Origin: UBA1127 sp965116355
GTDB taxonomy: Bacteria > Chloroflexota > Dehalococcoidia > Lucifugimonadales > UBA1127
Reading direction: 5' to 3'
DNA: 64,000 nt
Assembly (NCBI GenBank): GCA_965116355.1
Contig: OZ220679.1
Location: 2,418,001 to 2,482,000, forward strand
The notes beneath the pieces were generated by a model. That model had not been told where the DNA came from. It saw nothing but the letters and a program-made list of their open reading frames with translations, and searched no databases. Shown here one piece after another: positions 43,147 to 53,040 of this stretch. The position numbers and the translations under genes were made by a program. Positions within the stretch are counted from its first letter, which is position 1. Each line of letters starts with the position of its first letter.

Positions 43147-43443
43147 ATGATGACACCACGACGCGTACCCGTCCGCACCTGTTGCGGGTGTGGGAGGAAG
43201 AGCGGGAAGCGTGACATGGTTCGCATCGTGAGGCAGCCGGACGGGGGCGTGGCCGTCGACCCGACCGGAAGGGCATCGGGCAGAGGCGCCTACCTGTGCG
43301 AGAACACGGGTTGCTGGGAGTCCGGCGTCAGCCGCAACCGGCTCGACCGCACGCTCAAGGTCACCATTCCCGCGGAGCAACGTACCGCCCTGCTGGCCTA
43401 CGCTGAAGCGCAGAGCGGCGACTGGGTAGGCGAGGAGGACTGA
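43147..43443 (+). CDS. ylxR: YlxR-family (DUF448) RNA-binding protein
   Basis: 98 residues: RRVPVRTCCGCGRKSGKRDM, then VDPTGRASGRGAYLC and CWESGV. This is the YlxR fold found between nusA and infB in many bacteria. Two ATGs in tandem (43147, 43150) follow GGGCAGGCGCCG. It is coupled to infB, which starts two bases after its stop. Confidence 0.92.
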   Translation: MMTPRRVPVRTCCGCGRKSGKRDMVRIVRQPDGGVAVDPTGRASGRGAYLCENTGCWESGVSRNRLDRTLKVTIPAEQRTALLAYAEAQSGDWVGEED

Positions 43444-43444
43444 T

Positions 43445-45283
<1,839 letters not shown>

Positions 45284-45328
45284 ACGCGCCACGGGCGTGC
45301 CACATTCCAATGCCAGGAGACCCCCGCA

Positions 45329-45700
45329 ATGACCCGCCGCATGGGCCGCGTCAATGAACTCATCCGGGAGGAGCTGAGCGTCCTCCTGCTGCACGAGCTG
45401 AAAGACCCGCGCATCGTCGCGATGACGACAGTCACGCACGTCGAGACCTCGCCGGACCTGGAGCACGCCCGAGTCTATGTCAGCGTCATGGGGACGGACG
45501 ATGAGCGCGCCGGGGCGATGCAGGGGCTCAAGTCGGCGGAGGGCTTCCTTCGCAGGAGCCTTGCGGGCCGGGTGAAGATGCGGCGCGTGCCGGCGTTGAA
45601 CTTCGCGCTGGACACCTCGATGGAGGAAGGCGCGCAGATGCTGGAGCTGATCGACCGCGTGGCGGACGGCCACGGCGCACACCAGGAACGGAGACTATGA
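45329..45700 (+). CDS. rbfA: ribosome-binding factor A
   Basis: 123 residues. MTRRMGRVNELIREELSVLL, then KDPRIVAMTTVTHVETSPDL and ARVYVSVMG match RbfA, a 30S maturation factor with a KH-like fold. The last four bases overlap the truB start (ATGA). Spacing from infB is 45 bases. Confidence 0.93.
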   Translation: MTRRMGRVNELIREELSVLLLHELKDPRIVAMTTVTHVETSPDLEHARVYVSVMGTDDERAGAMQGLKSAEGFLRRSLAGRVKMRRVPALNFALDTSMEEGAQMLELIDRVADGHGAHQERRL

Positions 45701-46641
45701 CTGTCAACGGAGTGCTGAACCTCTACAAGCCCACCGGCGAGACGTCCATGGACATGGTCCGCATCGTGAAGCGGCTCACCGGCCAGAAGAAGGTGGGCCA
45801 TGGCGGCACGCTGGACCCCATCGCGAGCGGCGTGCTGCCCATCTGCTTCGGGCAGGCGACGCGGCTGATGGACCCCCTCGTCGACGGCGTGAAGCGCTAC
45901 CACACGCGCGTCCGGCTGGGCGAGACGACGGACACCTACGACGCCGCCGGCACGGTCACGGCCACCGCCGACGCTTCCGGCGTCACTCGCGAGAACGTCG
46001 AGGCGGCGCTGGAAGAGTTTCGAGGCGTCATTCAGCAGGTGCCGCCGATGTACAGCGCCCTGAAGCAGGGCGGCGAGCGCCTCTACGACCTCGCCCGAGC
46101 GGGCTTCGATGTCAAGCGCGATGCGCGCGAGGTGGTGGTGCACAGCCTGACGCTGGAGGCCTTCGAGCCGCCGGACGTTGTGCTGGACATCGTCTGCGGC
46201 CGCGGCGTCTACGTGCGCTCGCTGGGGCACGACCTGGGGCAGGCGCTCGGCTGCGGCGGGCACGTCGTCGAGCTGGAGCGGCGGACGGCAGGGCCGTTCA
46301 AGTCGGACGACGCCGTCACGCCGGACCGGTTCCGGGAGGCGGTGGAGGCAGGGGAGTGGATGGACCTCGTCCACCCGCCGGACATCGTGGTGGCGAACCT
46401 GCCCGCGGGAACCGTGGCCGGCGCGCTGGAGACGTTCGTGAAGTCCGGCCGTTCCGTCGTGCTGGGCGGCCGAGAGGGCATGGAGCCTCCTCGGCACGGC
46501 GAGCTGTGGCGCGTGTACGGCCACGACGGCAGCTTCATCGCGCTGGCGCGCTACGACAAGCCGACGGGGCAGTGGCGCCCGGAGAAGGTCTTCGACGGCG
46601 GTCAGCAGGGGCGGCGGCGTGGGGCGGGCGCGCGGGGGTGA
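45697..46641 (+). CDS. truB: tRNA pseudouridine(55) synthase
   Basis: 314 residues. The catalytic Asp is in HGGTLDPIASGVLPICFG; GVLNLYKPTGETS opens the fold and VPPMYSALKQGGERLYDLAR is the second signature. The C-terminal PUA-like part is present. It ends the nusA operon and overlaps rbfA by four bases. Confidence 0.95.
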   Translation: MTVNGVLNLYKPTGETSMDMVRIVKRLTGQKKVGHGGTLDPIASGVLPICFGQATRLMDPLVDGVKRYHTRVRLGETTDTYDAAGTVTATADASGVTRENVEAALEEFRGVIQQVPPMYSALKQGGERLYDLARAGFDVKRDAREVVVHSLTLEAFEPPDVVLDIVCGRGVYVRSLGHDLGQALGCGGHVVELERRTAGPFKSDDAVTPDRFREAVEAGEWMDLVHPPDIVVANLPAGTVAGALETFVKSGRSVVLGGREGMEPPRHGELWRVYGHDGSFIALARYDKPTGQWRPEKVFDGGQQGRRRGAGARG

Positions 46642-46815
46642 TCGCCGGGGGCGTGCTTCGACAAGCTCAGCACGAATGGTGCAAGGGCGGCGAAACGGAT
46701 TGGTGGAGGGCCGCGTGGGGCCTGCGGCCCCTCGTTCATGCTTCGATTTCCCTCAGCACGAACGGTTTTGGCGCGGGGGCGGTTGGCCTCGCGGGGGTGA
46801 TTGCGGGGTTCCTGG

Positions 46816-46835
46816 ATACCGGCTTACGCCGGTAA
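46816..46835. repeat. REP-like palindrome type B
   Basis: ATACCGGC-TTAC-GCCGGTAA, one end mismatch. Confidence 0.75.
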
Positions 46836-46870
46836 AACGAGGGTGGGGGAATGGAATCGGGTTTGTCGGG

Positions 46871-46890
46871 GTTCCTGCCTGCGCAGGAAC
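46871..46890. repeat. REP-like palindrome type A
   Basis: GTTCCTGC-CTGC-GCAGGAAC followed by GACG. Confidence 0.8.
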
Positions 46891-47025
46891 GACGGGGTCC
46901 TTTCGATTTCCCCCTCAGGGTTTGCGGCACCCTTCCCCGCCACTATTCGCACCTCGCATACTGGACCTGCGCGGTATTGGCGAACCTGTGATAGAATCTC
47001 CAAAACTCGCCGCAGGAGGGACGCG

Positions 47026-48000
47026 ATGCTTCCCGACATCTCCAAGGCAACCAACCCGAAGAGACACCGCCGCGAGGGCCCAAACGCGGATACGGAGGGC
47101 GCCCAGGAGTTTCAGCGCCAGTATCCCGTCGAAGCGCGCCGCTACAACTGGATCCAGAACCAGGTCCTGTGGCCCCTGCGCCACGCGGACGTCAATCCCA
47201 TCAAGGTGGACCTGGGCACCCCTGAAGAGCTGACCGAGCACATCAAGAACTACGTGCTCGAGGTCGGCGCCGACGCGGTGGGCATCGCGGACATGGACCC
47301 CAACTTCGTGTTTGCGGACGCGGAAATGCCCCAACATACGCGCGTGATCGCCTTTGGCGTCGCGATGAAGTACGACATGATGTCGGACATCGGCGCCAAC
47401 TCCCAGCGAGAGGTGCACCGCGTCTACTTCAAGATGCTGGACATCGGCGTCCGCGTCGCGCAGTACATCGGCGGCTTCGGCTACAACGCCACCGCGCACC
47501 CCAACGGCGGTGAGCTGGCCCACATTCCGTTCTCCTACTTGGCCGGCCTCGGCGAGCTTGGCAAGCACGGCTCGCTGATCAGCCCCGAGTTCGGCTCCTC
47601 CTGGCGGCTGTCACTGGTGTCGACGGACCTGCCGCTGGTAGCTGACGGCCCCAAGGACTTCGGCATCGACGCGATGTGCGACCGGTGCAATGTCTGCACA
47701 CGCTTCTGCCCCGGCGACGCGATCAAGCCGGAGAAGAAGGAAGTCAACGGCGTCCTCCGCTGGCACGTCGACACGCCCGCATGCGAGCCCTTCTTCCAGA
47801 GGCTCTGGGGCTGCAAGATCTGCCTGATGGTGTGCCCCTTCAACGGCCGCGGGGTCTTCAAGGAGGGGTACCGCAACATCGCGAAGGACCTGGCGCAGGC
47901 CAAGGACTACCACGGCTACCTGCCGATGCTGGCCTCGCACACGCCCAACGCGGACACGAACCTGGTCCTTTCCAAGTACATGGACTCGGACGCCTCGTAG
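47026..48000 (+). CDS. reductive-dehalogenase-domain-like Fe-S protein, cytosolic
   Basis: 324 residues. Two ferredoxin-like clusters are visible near the C-terminus: CDRCNVCTRFCPGDAI (C-x2-C-x3-C-P... type) and ACEPFF ... CKICLMVCPFNG. The preceding AGLGELGKHGSLISPEFG and LVSTDLPLVADGP match the cobalamin-binding RdhA core more closely than QueG (usually AGLGWIGKN, and CGxCxxCxxACP). There is no Tat signal or RdhB anchor gene beside it. So it may be a non-respiratory, intracellular relative or an Fe-S reductase of another type. AGGAGGG lies six bases before the ATG. Confidence 0.75.
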   Translation: MLPDISKATNPKRHRREGPNADTEGAQEFQRQYPVEARRYNWIQNQVLWPLRHADVNPIKVDLGTPEELTEHIKNYVLEVGADAVGIADMDPNFVFADAEMPQHTRVIAFGVAMKYDMMSDIGANSQREVHRVYFKMLDIGVRVAQYIGGFGYNATAHPNGGELAHIPFSYLAGLGELGKHGSLISPEFGSSWRLSLVSTDLPLVADGPKDFGIDAMCDRCNVCTRFCPGDAIKPEKKEVNGVLRWHVDTPACEPFFQRLWGCKICLMVCPFNGRGVFKEGYRNIAKDLAQAKDYHGYLPMLASHTPNADTNLVLSKYMDSDAS

Positions 48001-48020
48001 CCGGAATAGTCTGCGAGTAC

Positions 48021-48070
48021 GAAGGGGGCAGCCCCTCGCCGCGATTGCGGCTGGGCTGCCCCCTTCTTTT
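48021..48070 (+). terminator. strong intrinsic terminator after the RdhA-like gene
   Basis: A perfect 14-bp stem (48021-48034 with 48053-48066). Its 18-base loop contains a nested GCCGC/GCGGC stem. It is followed by TTTT. It lies 20 bases after the stop codon. Confidence 0.85.
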
Positions 48071-48087
48071 GGGCGTCAGGAGGGGGC

Positions 48088-48108
48088 GGGCGACCACGAG
48101 GGTCGCCC
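48088..48108. repeat. REP-like palindrome type E
   Basis: GGGCGACC-ACGAG-GGTCGCCC, followed by CTACG. Confidence 0.7.
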
Positions 48109-48147
48109 CTACGCCGAGGGAGAGGCAAGGGGTTTCCGTTTGTCGGG

Positions 48148-48167
48148 GTTCCTGCCTGCGCAGGAAC
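48148..48167. repeat. REP-like palindrome type A
   Basis: GTTCCTGC-CTGC-GCAGGAAC followed by GACG, 11 bases past the end of the glycosyltransferase gene. Confidence 0.8.
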
Positions 48168-48178
48168 GACGAGGGGCG

Positions 48179-48892
48179 CTAACCCCAATCGCGGCGGAAG
48201 CGCAATCGCCACGTCGCGCGGAAGACCTCGAGGGCGGCGCTCGTCAAGCGCACCTTGGAGCCCTCGGGCACGTGCCGCCACTCGACGGGGGCCTCCGTCA
48301 CGCTGAGGCCAAGCCGGCGCGCGGCGACGAGCATTTCCAGGTCAAGCGCCCAGCCGTTCTCCGTGAGGGACGGCAGCATGGCGTCGAGGGCCTCGCGGCG
48401 GAGGGCCTTGGCGCCGCACTGCGGGTCGTGGACGCCGAGCGCAAGGAACAGGCGCGACCACAGCGGCGACAGGCCGCTGACGGCCCGGCGCGGCAACGAA
48501 CGGGAAGTCGGCGCGAGGGAGAGGTCGTGCCTGCGCCAACCGACTGCTACGTCGTGCGTTTCGAGGGCGTCCAGGAGTTTTTGCGTCTCGGCGGGGCCGA
48601 CCATGTTGTCGGCGTCGACGAATGCAACACGCGCGCCCCTCGCTTCGCGCAAGCCAGCACGGACTGCCGCGCCCTTGCCGCGCACGTCGTCCTCGGCGAT
48701 CCAGCGGACCGCCGGGCATTCGGCTGCCGCCTCGTCGACGACGCGCCGGGTGCCGTCGGTGCAGGCGTTGAGGACGACGATGAGCTCCCAGCGCTCGCCC
48801 CAGACGGGATCGTACTCGGCGGCATAGGCGCGGAGCGTGGGGCCGATGCGGGATTCCTCGTTGTGGGCGGGAATGACGATGGAGACGTCCAA
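48179..48892 (-). CDS. family 2 glycosyltransferase (dolichol-phosphate-mannose-synthase-like)
   Basis: 237 residues. DVSIVIPAHNEESRIGPTL at the start, AFVDADNMVGP as the DxD-like metal motif, and the acceptor region DPQCGAKALRRE, then NGWALDLEMLVAARRLG, match polyprenyl-phosphate glycosyltransferases of GT2. No membrane helix at the C-terminus. Start TTG 48892 has AAAGGAG upstream. It lies divergent from galE, which may supply sugar nucleotides. Confidence 0.88.
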   Translation of the reverse strand: MDVSIVIPAHNEESRIGPTLRAYAAEYDPVWGERWELIVVLNACTDGTRRVVDEAAAECPAVRWIAEDDVRGKGAAVRAGLREARGARVAFVDADNMVGPAETQKLLDALETHDVAVGWRRHDLSLAPTSRSLPRRAVSGLSPLWSRLFLALGVHDPQCGAKALRREALDAMLPSLTENGWALDLEMLVAARRLGLSVTEAPVEWRHVPEGSKVRLTSAALEVFRATWRLRFRRDWG

Positions 48893-48986
48893 TTGACAGG
48901 CTTCTCCTTTGGGGCGGAGTCTCTTGCGCAGGTACGGCTATAATAGGGAAGGCCGGACAAGGCAACAACCGGCGCAAGGAGGCGAC

Positions 48987-49973
48987 ATGCCGCAGGTGAT
49001 GGTGACGGGCGCTGCCGGATACATCGGCAGCATCGTGGTGCAGGCGCTCATGCAGGGCGGCTACGACGTCCTGGGCATCGACGACATGAGCCGGGGACAC
49101 CGGGCCGCCGTCGACGAGAGCATGACCTTCTACCGCGTCCGCACCGGCGACCACGACGCCATCGCCCGCATCATGGACCGCTCGCCCGTCGACGCCGTCG
49201 TCCATATGGCGGGCTACTCGCAGGTGGGGGAGTCGGTCGCCGACCCAGGGCTCTACTACAGCAACAACATCCGCGACGACCTGACGCTGCTCGAGTGCAT
49301 GCGGGAGTACGGCATCACCAGGATGGTCTTCTCCTCCAGCGCCGCCGTGTACGGGGTCCCGGAGAGCACACCCATCGCGGAGGACCAGGCCATCGCACCC
49401 ATCAATCCGTACGGACAGACGAAAGCGTGGATGGAGGCGGCGCTGGAGTCTTACGTGAACGCCCTGGGGTTCCAGGCGGTCGCGCTGCGGTACTTCAACG
49501 CGGCGGGAGCGCACGGCCCCTTGGGCGAGGACCACCGGCCGGAGACGCACCTCATCCCCAGCGCCATCAACGTGGCGCTTGGCATCGAACCGGAGCTGGC
49601 GATCTTCGGCGACGACTACCCGACGCCCGACGGCACCGCCATCCGCGACTACGTGCACGTTGTGGACATCGCGAGGGCGCACGTGCAGAGCCTCGAGGCG
49701 CTGGGCGAGCTTCCGCGCATCGCGTACAACCTCGGGACGGGGCAGGGGCACTCGGTGAAGGAAGTGGTCGACATGGTCTCGCGCGTGTCGCTGGAGCGCG
49801 TGCCGGTGCGCATTGAGCCGCGCCGGCCGGGCGACCCGCCGGAGCTCGTCGCCGACCCGTCGGCGGTGAAGAGGGATCTCGGGTGGGAGCCGGAAATGTC
49901 GGCGCTGGACCAGATCGTCAAGGACGCATTCCGCTGGCACCGGGACCACGAACACGGGTACCCCGGCGGGTAG
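48987..49973 (+). CDS. galE: UDP-glucose 4-epimerase
   Basis: 328 residues, extended SDR. NAD motif VTGAAGYIGSIVVQAL, catalytic SSSAAVYG with YxxxK in NPYGQTKAWM, and LRYFNAAGAHGPLGED characteristic of GalE. AAGGAGG lies six bases before the ATG, TATAAT at 48939-48944 is its -10. Supplies UDP-galactose or UDP-GalNAc for envelope glycans. Confidence 0.93.
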   Translation: MPQVMVTGAAGYIGSIVVQALMQGGYDVLGIDDMSRGHRAAVDESMTFYRVRTGDHDAIARIMDRSPVDAVVHMAGYSQVGESVADPGLYYSNNIRDDLTLLECMREYGITRMVFSSSAAVYGVPESTPIAEDQAIAPINPYGQTKAWMEAALESYVNALGFQAVALRYFNAAGAHGPLGEDHRPETHLIPSAINVALGIEPELAIFGDDYPTPDGTAIRDYVHVVDIARAHVQSLEALGELPRIAYNLGTGQGHSVKEVVDMVSRVSLERVPVRIEPRRPGDPPELVADPSAVKRDLGWEPEMSALDQIVKDAFRWHRDHEHGYPGG

Positions 49974-50218
49974 AATCCCGCGAAACTGCTCTTTTCCCCC
50001 CTTGACGGGCCGGTGTAAGATTGGAACTCATCCACTGTGTGGTTCGTCACATAGTACATAGGGCTCCGGGCGGAGCGCCCCGATCGTGAGGGCGCGCGCC
50101 GCCACCCGGAGTCTCGGCAGCAATCCTACGCATCGTGTGACTCTGGCCTCCGGCAAGGGCATTCGGTAGTGATTCCCGATCAGTGACCTGGCCGAATATG
50201 CCCATTGCGGAGGTCCTG

Positions 50219-50368
50219 ATGCAGTATCTGGAAGTCATCCGGAACACGGACACGTTTGACCTGCAGCGCAGAGAGATCATAGAGGACGCCATCAGACTGG
50301 CCGTCATGCTCTACAGGTCCAACAACCTGCCCAAGTGGTTCAAGTCGTCGGTGGACCGGGAAGACTAG
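50219..50368 (+). CDS. small conserved hypothetical protein
   Basis: 49 residues, mostly helical: MQYLEVIRNTDTFDLQRREI, then RLAVMLYRSNNLPKWFKSSV. Start ATG 50219 follows GGAGG at a spacing of six. An in-frame frame start at 50183 lacks a ribosome site. No known domain. The upstream stretch 49974-50218 is non-coding, with a GGGCTCCGGGCGGAGCGCCCC stem-like segment. Confidence 0.5.
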   Translation: MQYLEVIRNTDTFDLQRREIIEDAIRLAVMLYRSNNLPKWFKSSVDRED

Positions 50369-50509
50369 CATCACGCAGGCCTTCATGCAGCGCGGCATCT
50401 CCGCCGCGCTGTTCTCATTTCCGCCGCCCCACGCCGTCACAGTCGGTTACCATGTCAGCATGACCGGCAACGGCGATCCCACAGGGCGGCGGCCCTCCCA
50501 AAGGAGCCC

Positions 50510-52471
50510 ATGACCACTCCCCACATCGCGCTCGTTCGCAAGAGCGGGCAATTCATGCTGGCCCTCGTGCGCGTTGGGGCCGACAACCGGCTCTGGGCGA
50601 CGGGCGGCGACGGCAAGCCCTTCCGCATCTCCCCGCCGCAGCTCGTCTGGGAGACGAGCATCGTTGTAGGCGACGACGCCCTCGGCGCGTGGCTGGCGGA
50701 GGCCGAGCGGCTCGCAGGCGAGGTTGACGCGGCGGAGGCGTGGGACATCCTCGTCGACGACGTGCCGGGGCTGTCGCTGGAGGACCTGGCGGGGCTGGCG
50801 TGCGAGCAGCCGGTGACGGACGCACGGCAGGCGGCGCTCCTCCTCAGCCTCTTCGCGGGCGACGTGCAGCGGTTCACGCCGGAGCCGCCGTCGTTGCGCC
50901 CGCGTCCCCGCGACGACGTCGAGCGGCAGCTTGCGCGGCTGGCGGACCGGCAGCAGTCGGCCGCCGAGGAGGCGGGGTTTGCGGCGTGGCTGTCCGGGGC
51001 CGCGAGGACCGTGCTGACGGAGCGGCAGGAGGGGTGGCTGAATACCGTCGTGCAGTACGTGGCCGAGGGCGAGAACTCGACGGCGGCGCGGGCCGCCAAG
51101 GGGTGGCTGCGGCCGATCGTCACCGGGCCCGACGCGCGGCAGACCGCCTTCGACCTGCTCGTGGCGCGGGGCGTGCTGGACACCGACGAGTTCCTGACGC
51201 TGCGCCGCCTCGGGCAGCCGACGGCGTTCTCGTCGGAGGAGCAGGCCGAGGCCGAGTCGGGCGCGATTGCCCGTGGGGACGTCGACGCGGGGCGGAGGGA
51301 CCTAACGGAGCTGGCGGTGTTCACCATCGACGAGGCGACGACGGTGGACATCGACGACGGGCTGTCCGTGATCGCCACGGAGGACGGGTTCGAGGTGGGC
51401 GTGCACATCGTCGACGCGGCGGCGCTGGTGGCCCTCGACGGGGCGCTGGACAACGCGGCGCGGGCGCGGATGACGAGCCTCTACCTGCCGGAGGAGACGC
51501 TGCCGATGCTGCCCCGTTCGCTGTCCGAGGAGCGGGGGAGCCTTGTGGCGAACGTCGACCGGCGGGCGGTGTCGCTGCTGACGAGGTGGAGCAGCGAGCA
51601 CGAACTGCTCGAGTGGAATCTGTGCCGCTCGACGGTGCGAAGCAGGCGGCGATGGACGTACTCGGAGGCTGACAGGGCGCTGGTGGGGGAGGGGGATGAG
51701 CAACTTCGGACGCTGCGGGCCATTGCCGACACATTGCACGGCCAGCGGATGGCGGCGGAGGCGCTGGAGATGGACCGGCCGGAGGTGAAGGTCAGCGTCG
51801 ACGCGGAACGCAACGTGTCGATTTCGGTGACGCCCGTACCGACACCGGCGCGGCGGATGGTCGCGGAGTTCATGGTGCTGGCGAACAGGCTGATTGGCGA
51901 GCGGCTTCGGGACCTCGGCGTGGCGGCCATCTACCGGACGCAGGACGCGGTGTCACTGGAGGACGTGCCAGACACGAGCGTCGAGGCGGTGCGGCAGTAC
52001 CACATCCTGCGGCAGATCCGGCCCGCGCGGCTGACGACCTCGGCGGGGCGGCACGCACTCATCGGCGTGGAGCCGTACGTGCAGGCGACGTCGCCGCTGC
52101 GGCGGTACCTGGACATGGTGGTGCAGCGGCAGCTTGCGAGTGCGCTGTCGGGCTCGGAGGCGCCATACTCGGAGGGCGACCTGAAGACTCTCATCGGCGA
52201 GGCGGACGCGACGCTGCGGGACCTGAACCGCGCGGAGGACGAGCGGAAGCGGTACTGGATTCTGAAGCACCTCTCGGGCCGCATCGGCGAGGCTTTCCCG
52301 GCCATGGTGCTGGACGTTCGCGAGCGGCAGAGCGTGGTGGAGCTCGAAACCTATCTCATCCGCAGCAACGTGTACCTGCCACCCTCGACCGTACCGGGGC
52401 AGATAGTCATGCTCGAGCTGCAGGAGATCGACACGTGGCGCGGGCAGACGCGGTGGCGGCACGCGGGGTGA
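50510..52471 (+). CDS. RNase II/R-family exoribonuclease (RNB domain)
   Basis: 653 residues. The RNB catalytic region is visible: AVFTIDEATTVDIDDGLSVI (metal-binding Asp residues), HIVDAAALV, LPMLPRSLSEERGSL, and the closing YVQATSPLRRYLDMVVQRQL. The N-terminal part is longer and unlike E. coli RNase II, lacking an obvious cold-shock pair. Degrades RNA 3' to 5'. Its group within the family is uncertain. Confidence 0.9.
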   Translation: MTTPHIALVRKSGQFMLALVRVGADNRLWATGGDGKPFRISPPQLVWETSIVVGDDALGAWLAEAERLAGEVDAAEAWDILVDDVPGLSLEDLAGLACEQPVTDARQAALLLSLFAGDVQRFTPEPPSLRPRPRDDVERQLARLADRQQSAAEEAGFAAWLSGAARTVLTERQEGWLNTVVQYVAEGENSTAARAAKGWLRPIVTGPDARQTAFDLLVARGVLDTDEFLTLRRLGQPTAFSSEEQAEAESGAIARGDVDAGRRDLTELAVFTIDEATTVDIDDGLSVIATEDGFEVGVHIVDAAALVALDGALDNAARARMTSLYLPEETLPMLPRSLSEERGSLVANVDRRAVSLLTRWSSEHELLEWNLCRSTVRSRRRWTYSEADRALVGEGDEQLRTLRAIADTLHGQRMAAEALEMDRPEVKVSVDAERNVSISVTPVPTPARRMVAEFMVLANRLIGERLRDLGVAAIYRTQDAVSLEDVPDTSVEAVRQYHILRQIRPARLTTSAGRHALIGVEPYVQATSPLRRYLDMVVQRQLASALSGSEAPYSEGDLKTLIGEADATLRDLNRAEDERKRYWILKHLSGRIGEAFPAMVLDVRERQSVVELETYLIRSNVYLPPSTVPGQIVMLELQEIDTWRGQTRWRHAG

Positions 52472-52476
52472 TGGGA

Positions 52477-52500
52477 GGGCGGCCACGAGGGTCGTTCCTA
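52477..52500. repeat. degenerate type E repeat
   Basis: GGGCGGCC-ACGAG-GGTCGTTCC. A degenerate type A follows at about 52525-52553 (CTGCCTGCGCAG core). Confidence 0.55.
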
Positions 52501-52567
52501 TGATGGCGGCAAGAGGGCCTCGGTTTGTCGGGGCCCCTGCCTGCGCAGCGGCGACGATGGGAGGCGG

Positions 52568-52891
52568 CTAGGTCAGGCGGCCGTGGACGGCGAGCCAGAT
52601 GCAGGGTGGAGTGGCGCTGGTGCGGGTGACGCGGTGGCGTGTGTGGGCGGGGATGAGGAGATGGTCTCCGGCGCGGAGGGTGACCTCTGTGCCGTCCTCG
52701 TAGGCGAGGGTGGCTTCACCCTGGATGAGGGCGACCCACTCGTCGCGGGGCTGGTCATACCATTCGCCCTCGGGCGTGGCCTGGCCGCTGGAGACGATGC
52801 GCTCGATCTTCACACCGGCGTCAGGGATGAGGTCGGTGAACAGCTCATCCGACGGCAGCGGGTCCGGAAGGTTATAAAGATTTTGCGACAT
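52568..52891 (-). CDS. cupin-domain protein
   Basis: 107 residues. Cupin motifs 1 and 2 in reduced form: PRDEWVALIQGEATLAYEDG and LRAGDHLLIPAHTRHRVTRT, with His residues for metal. Function unknown; small cupins of this type are often sensors or isomerases. AAG-rich ribosome site is weak. It lies between repeats and the DUF3179 gene. Confidence 0.82.
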   Translation of the reverse strand: MSQNLYNLPDPLPSDELFTDLIPDAGVKIERIVSSGQATPEGEWYDQPRDEWVALIQGEATLAYEDGTEVTLRAGDHLLIPAHTRHRVTRTSATPPCIWLAVHGRLT

Positions 52892-52970
52892 AACTGTCTC
52901 CGTTGCCCCTCATCCTAGCCTTCCCCCGCTCGCAGGGAAGGGACTTGCGAGTGGAGCTCCGTTCGTCGGG

Positions 52971-52990
52971 GTTCCTGCCTCCGCAGGAAC
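52971..52990. repeat. REP-like palindrome type A
   Basis: GTTCCTGC-CTCC-GCAGGAAC (one loop change) followed by GACG. Confidence 0.75.
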
Positions 52991-53040
52991 GACGGGGTGG
53001 CCGTTCGTCCTTCGATTGCCCCAGGGCGAACCGCATCCAA

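Larger units (their letters stand above)
46642..47025. other. gene-free stretch built of short repeats
   Basis: Between truB and the RdhA-like gene are type D fragments (about 46656 and 46741), a type B palindrome (46816-46835) and a type A palindrome (46871-46890), then another D-like fragment near 46903. Only the last 50 bases look like a promoter region (TAGAAT at 46992-46997). No open frame here is supported. Confidence 0.65.

Noticed and set aside
47026..48000. QueG (epoxyqueuosine reductase)
   Set aside because: AGLGELGKHG and TDLPL are closer to RdhA than the QueG AGLGWIGKN pattern, but the choice needs a profile search.
48342..49955. 537-residue minus-strand frame across galE
   Set aside because: Low-complexity antisense frame over a well-supported epimerase gene.
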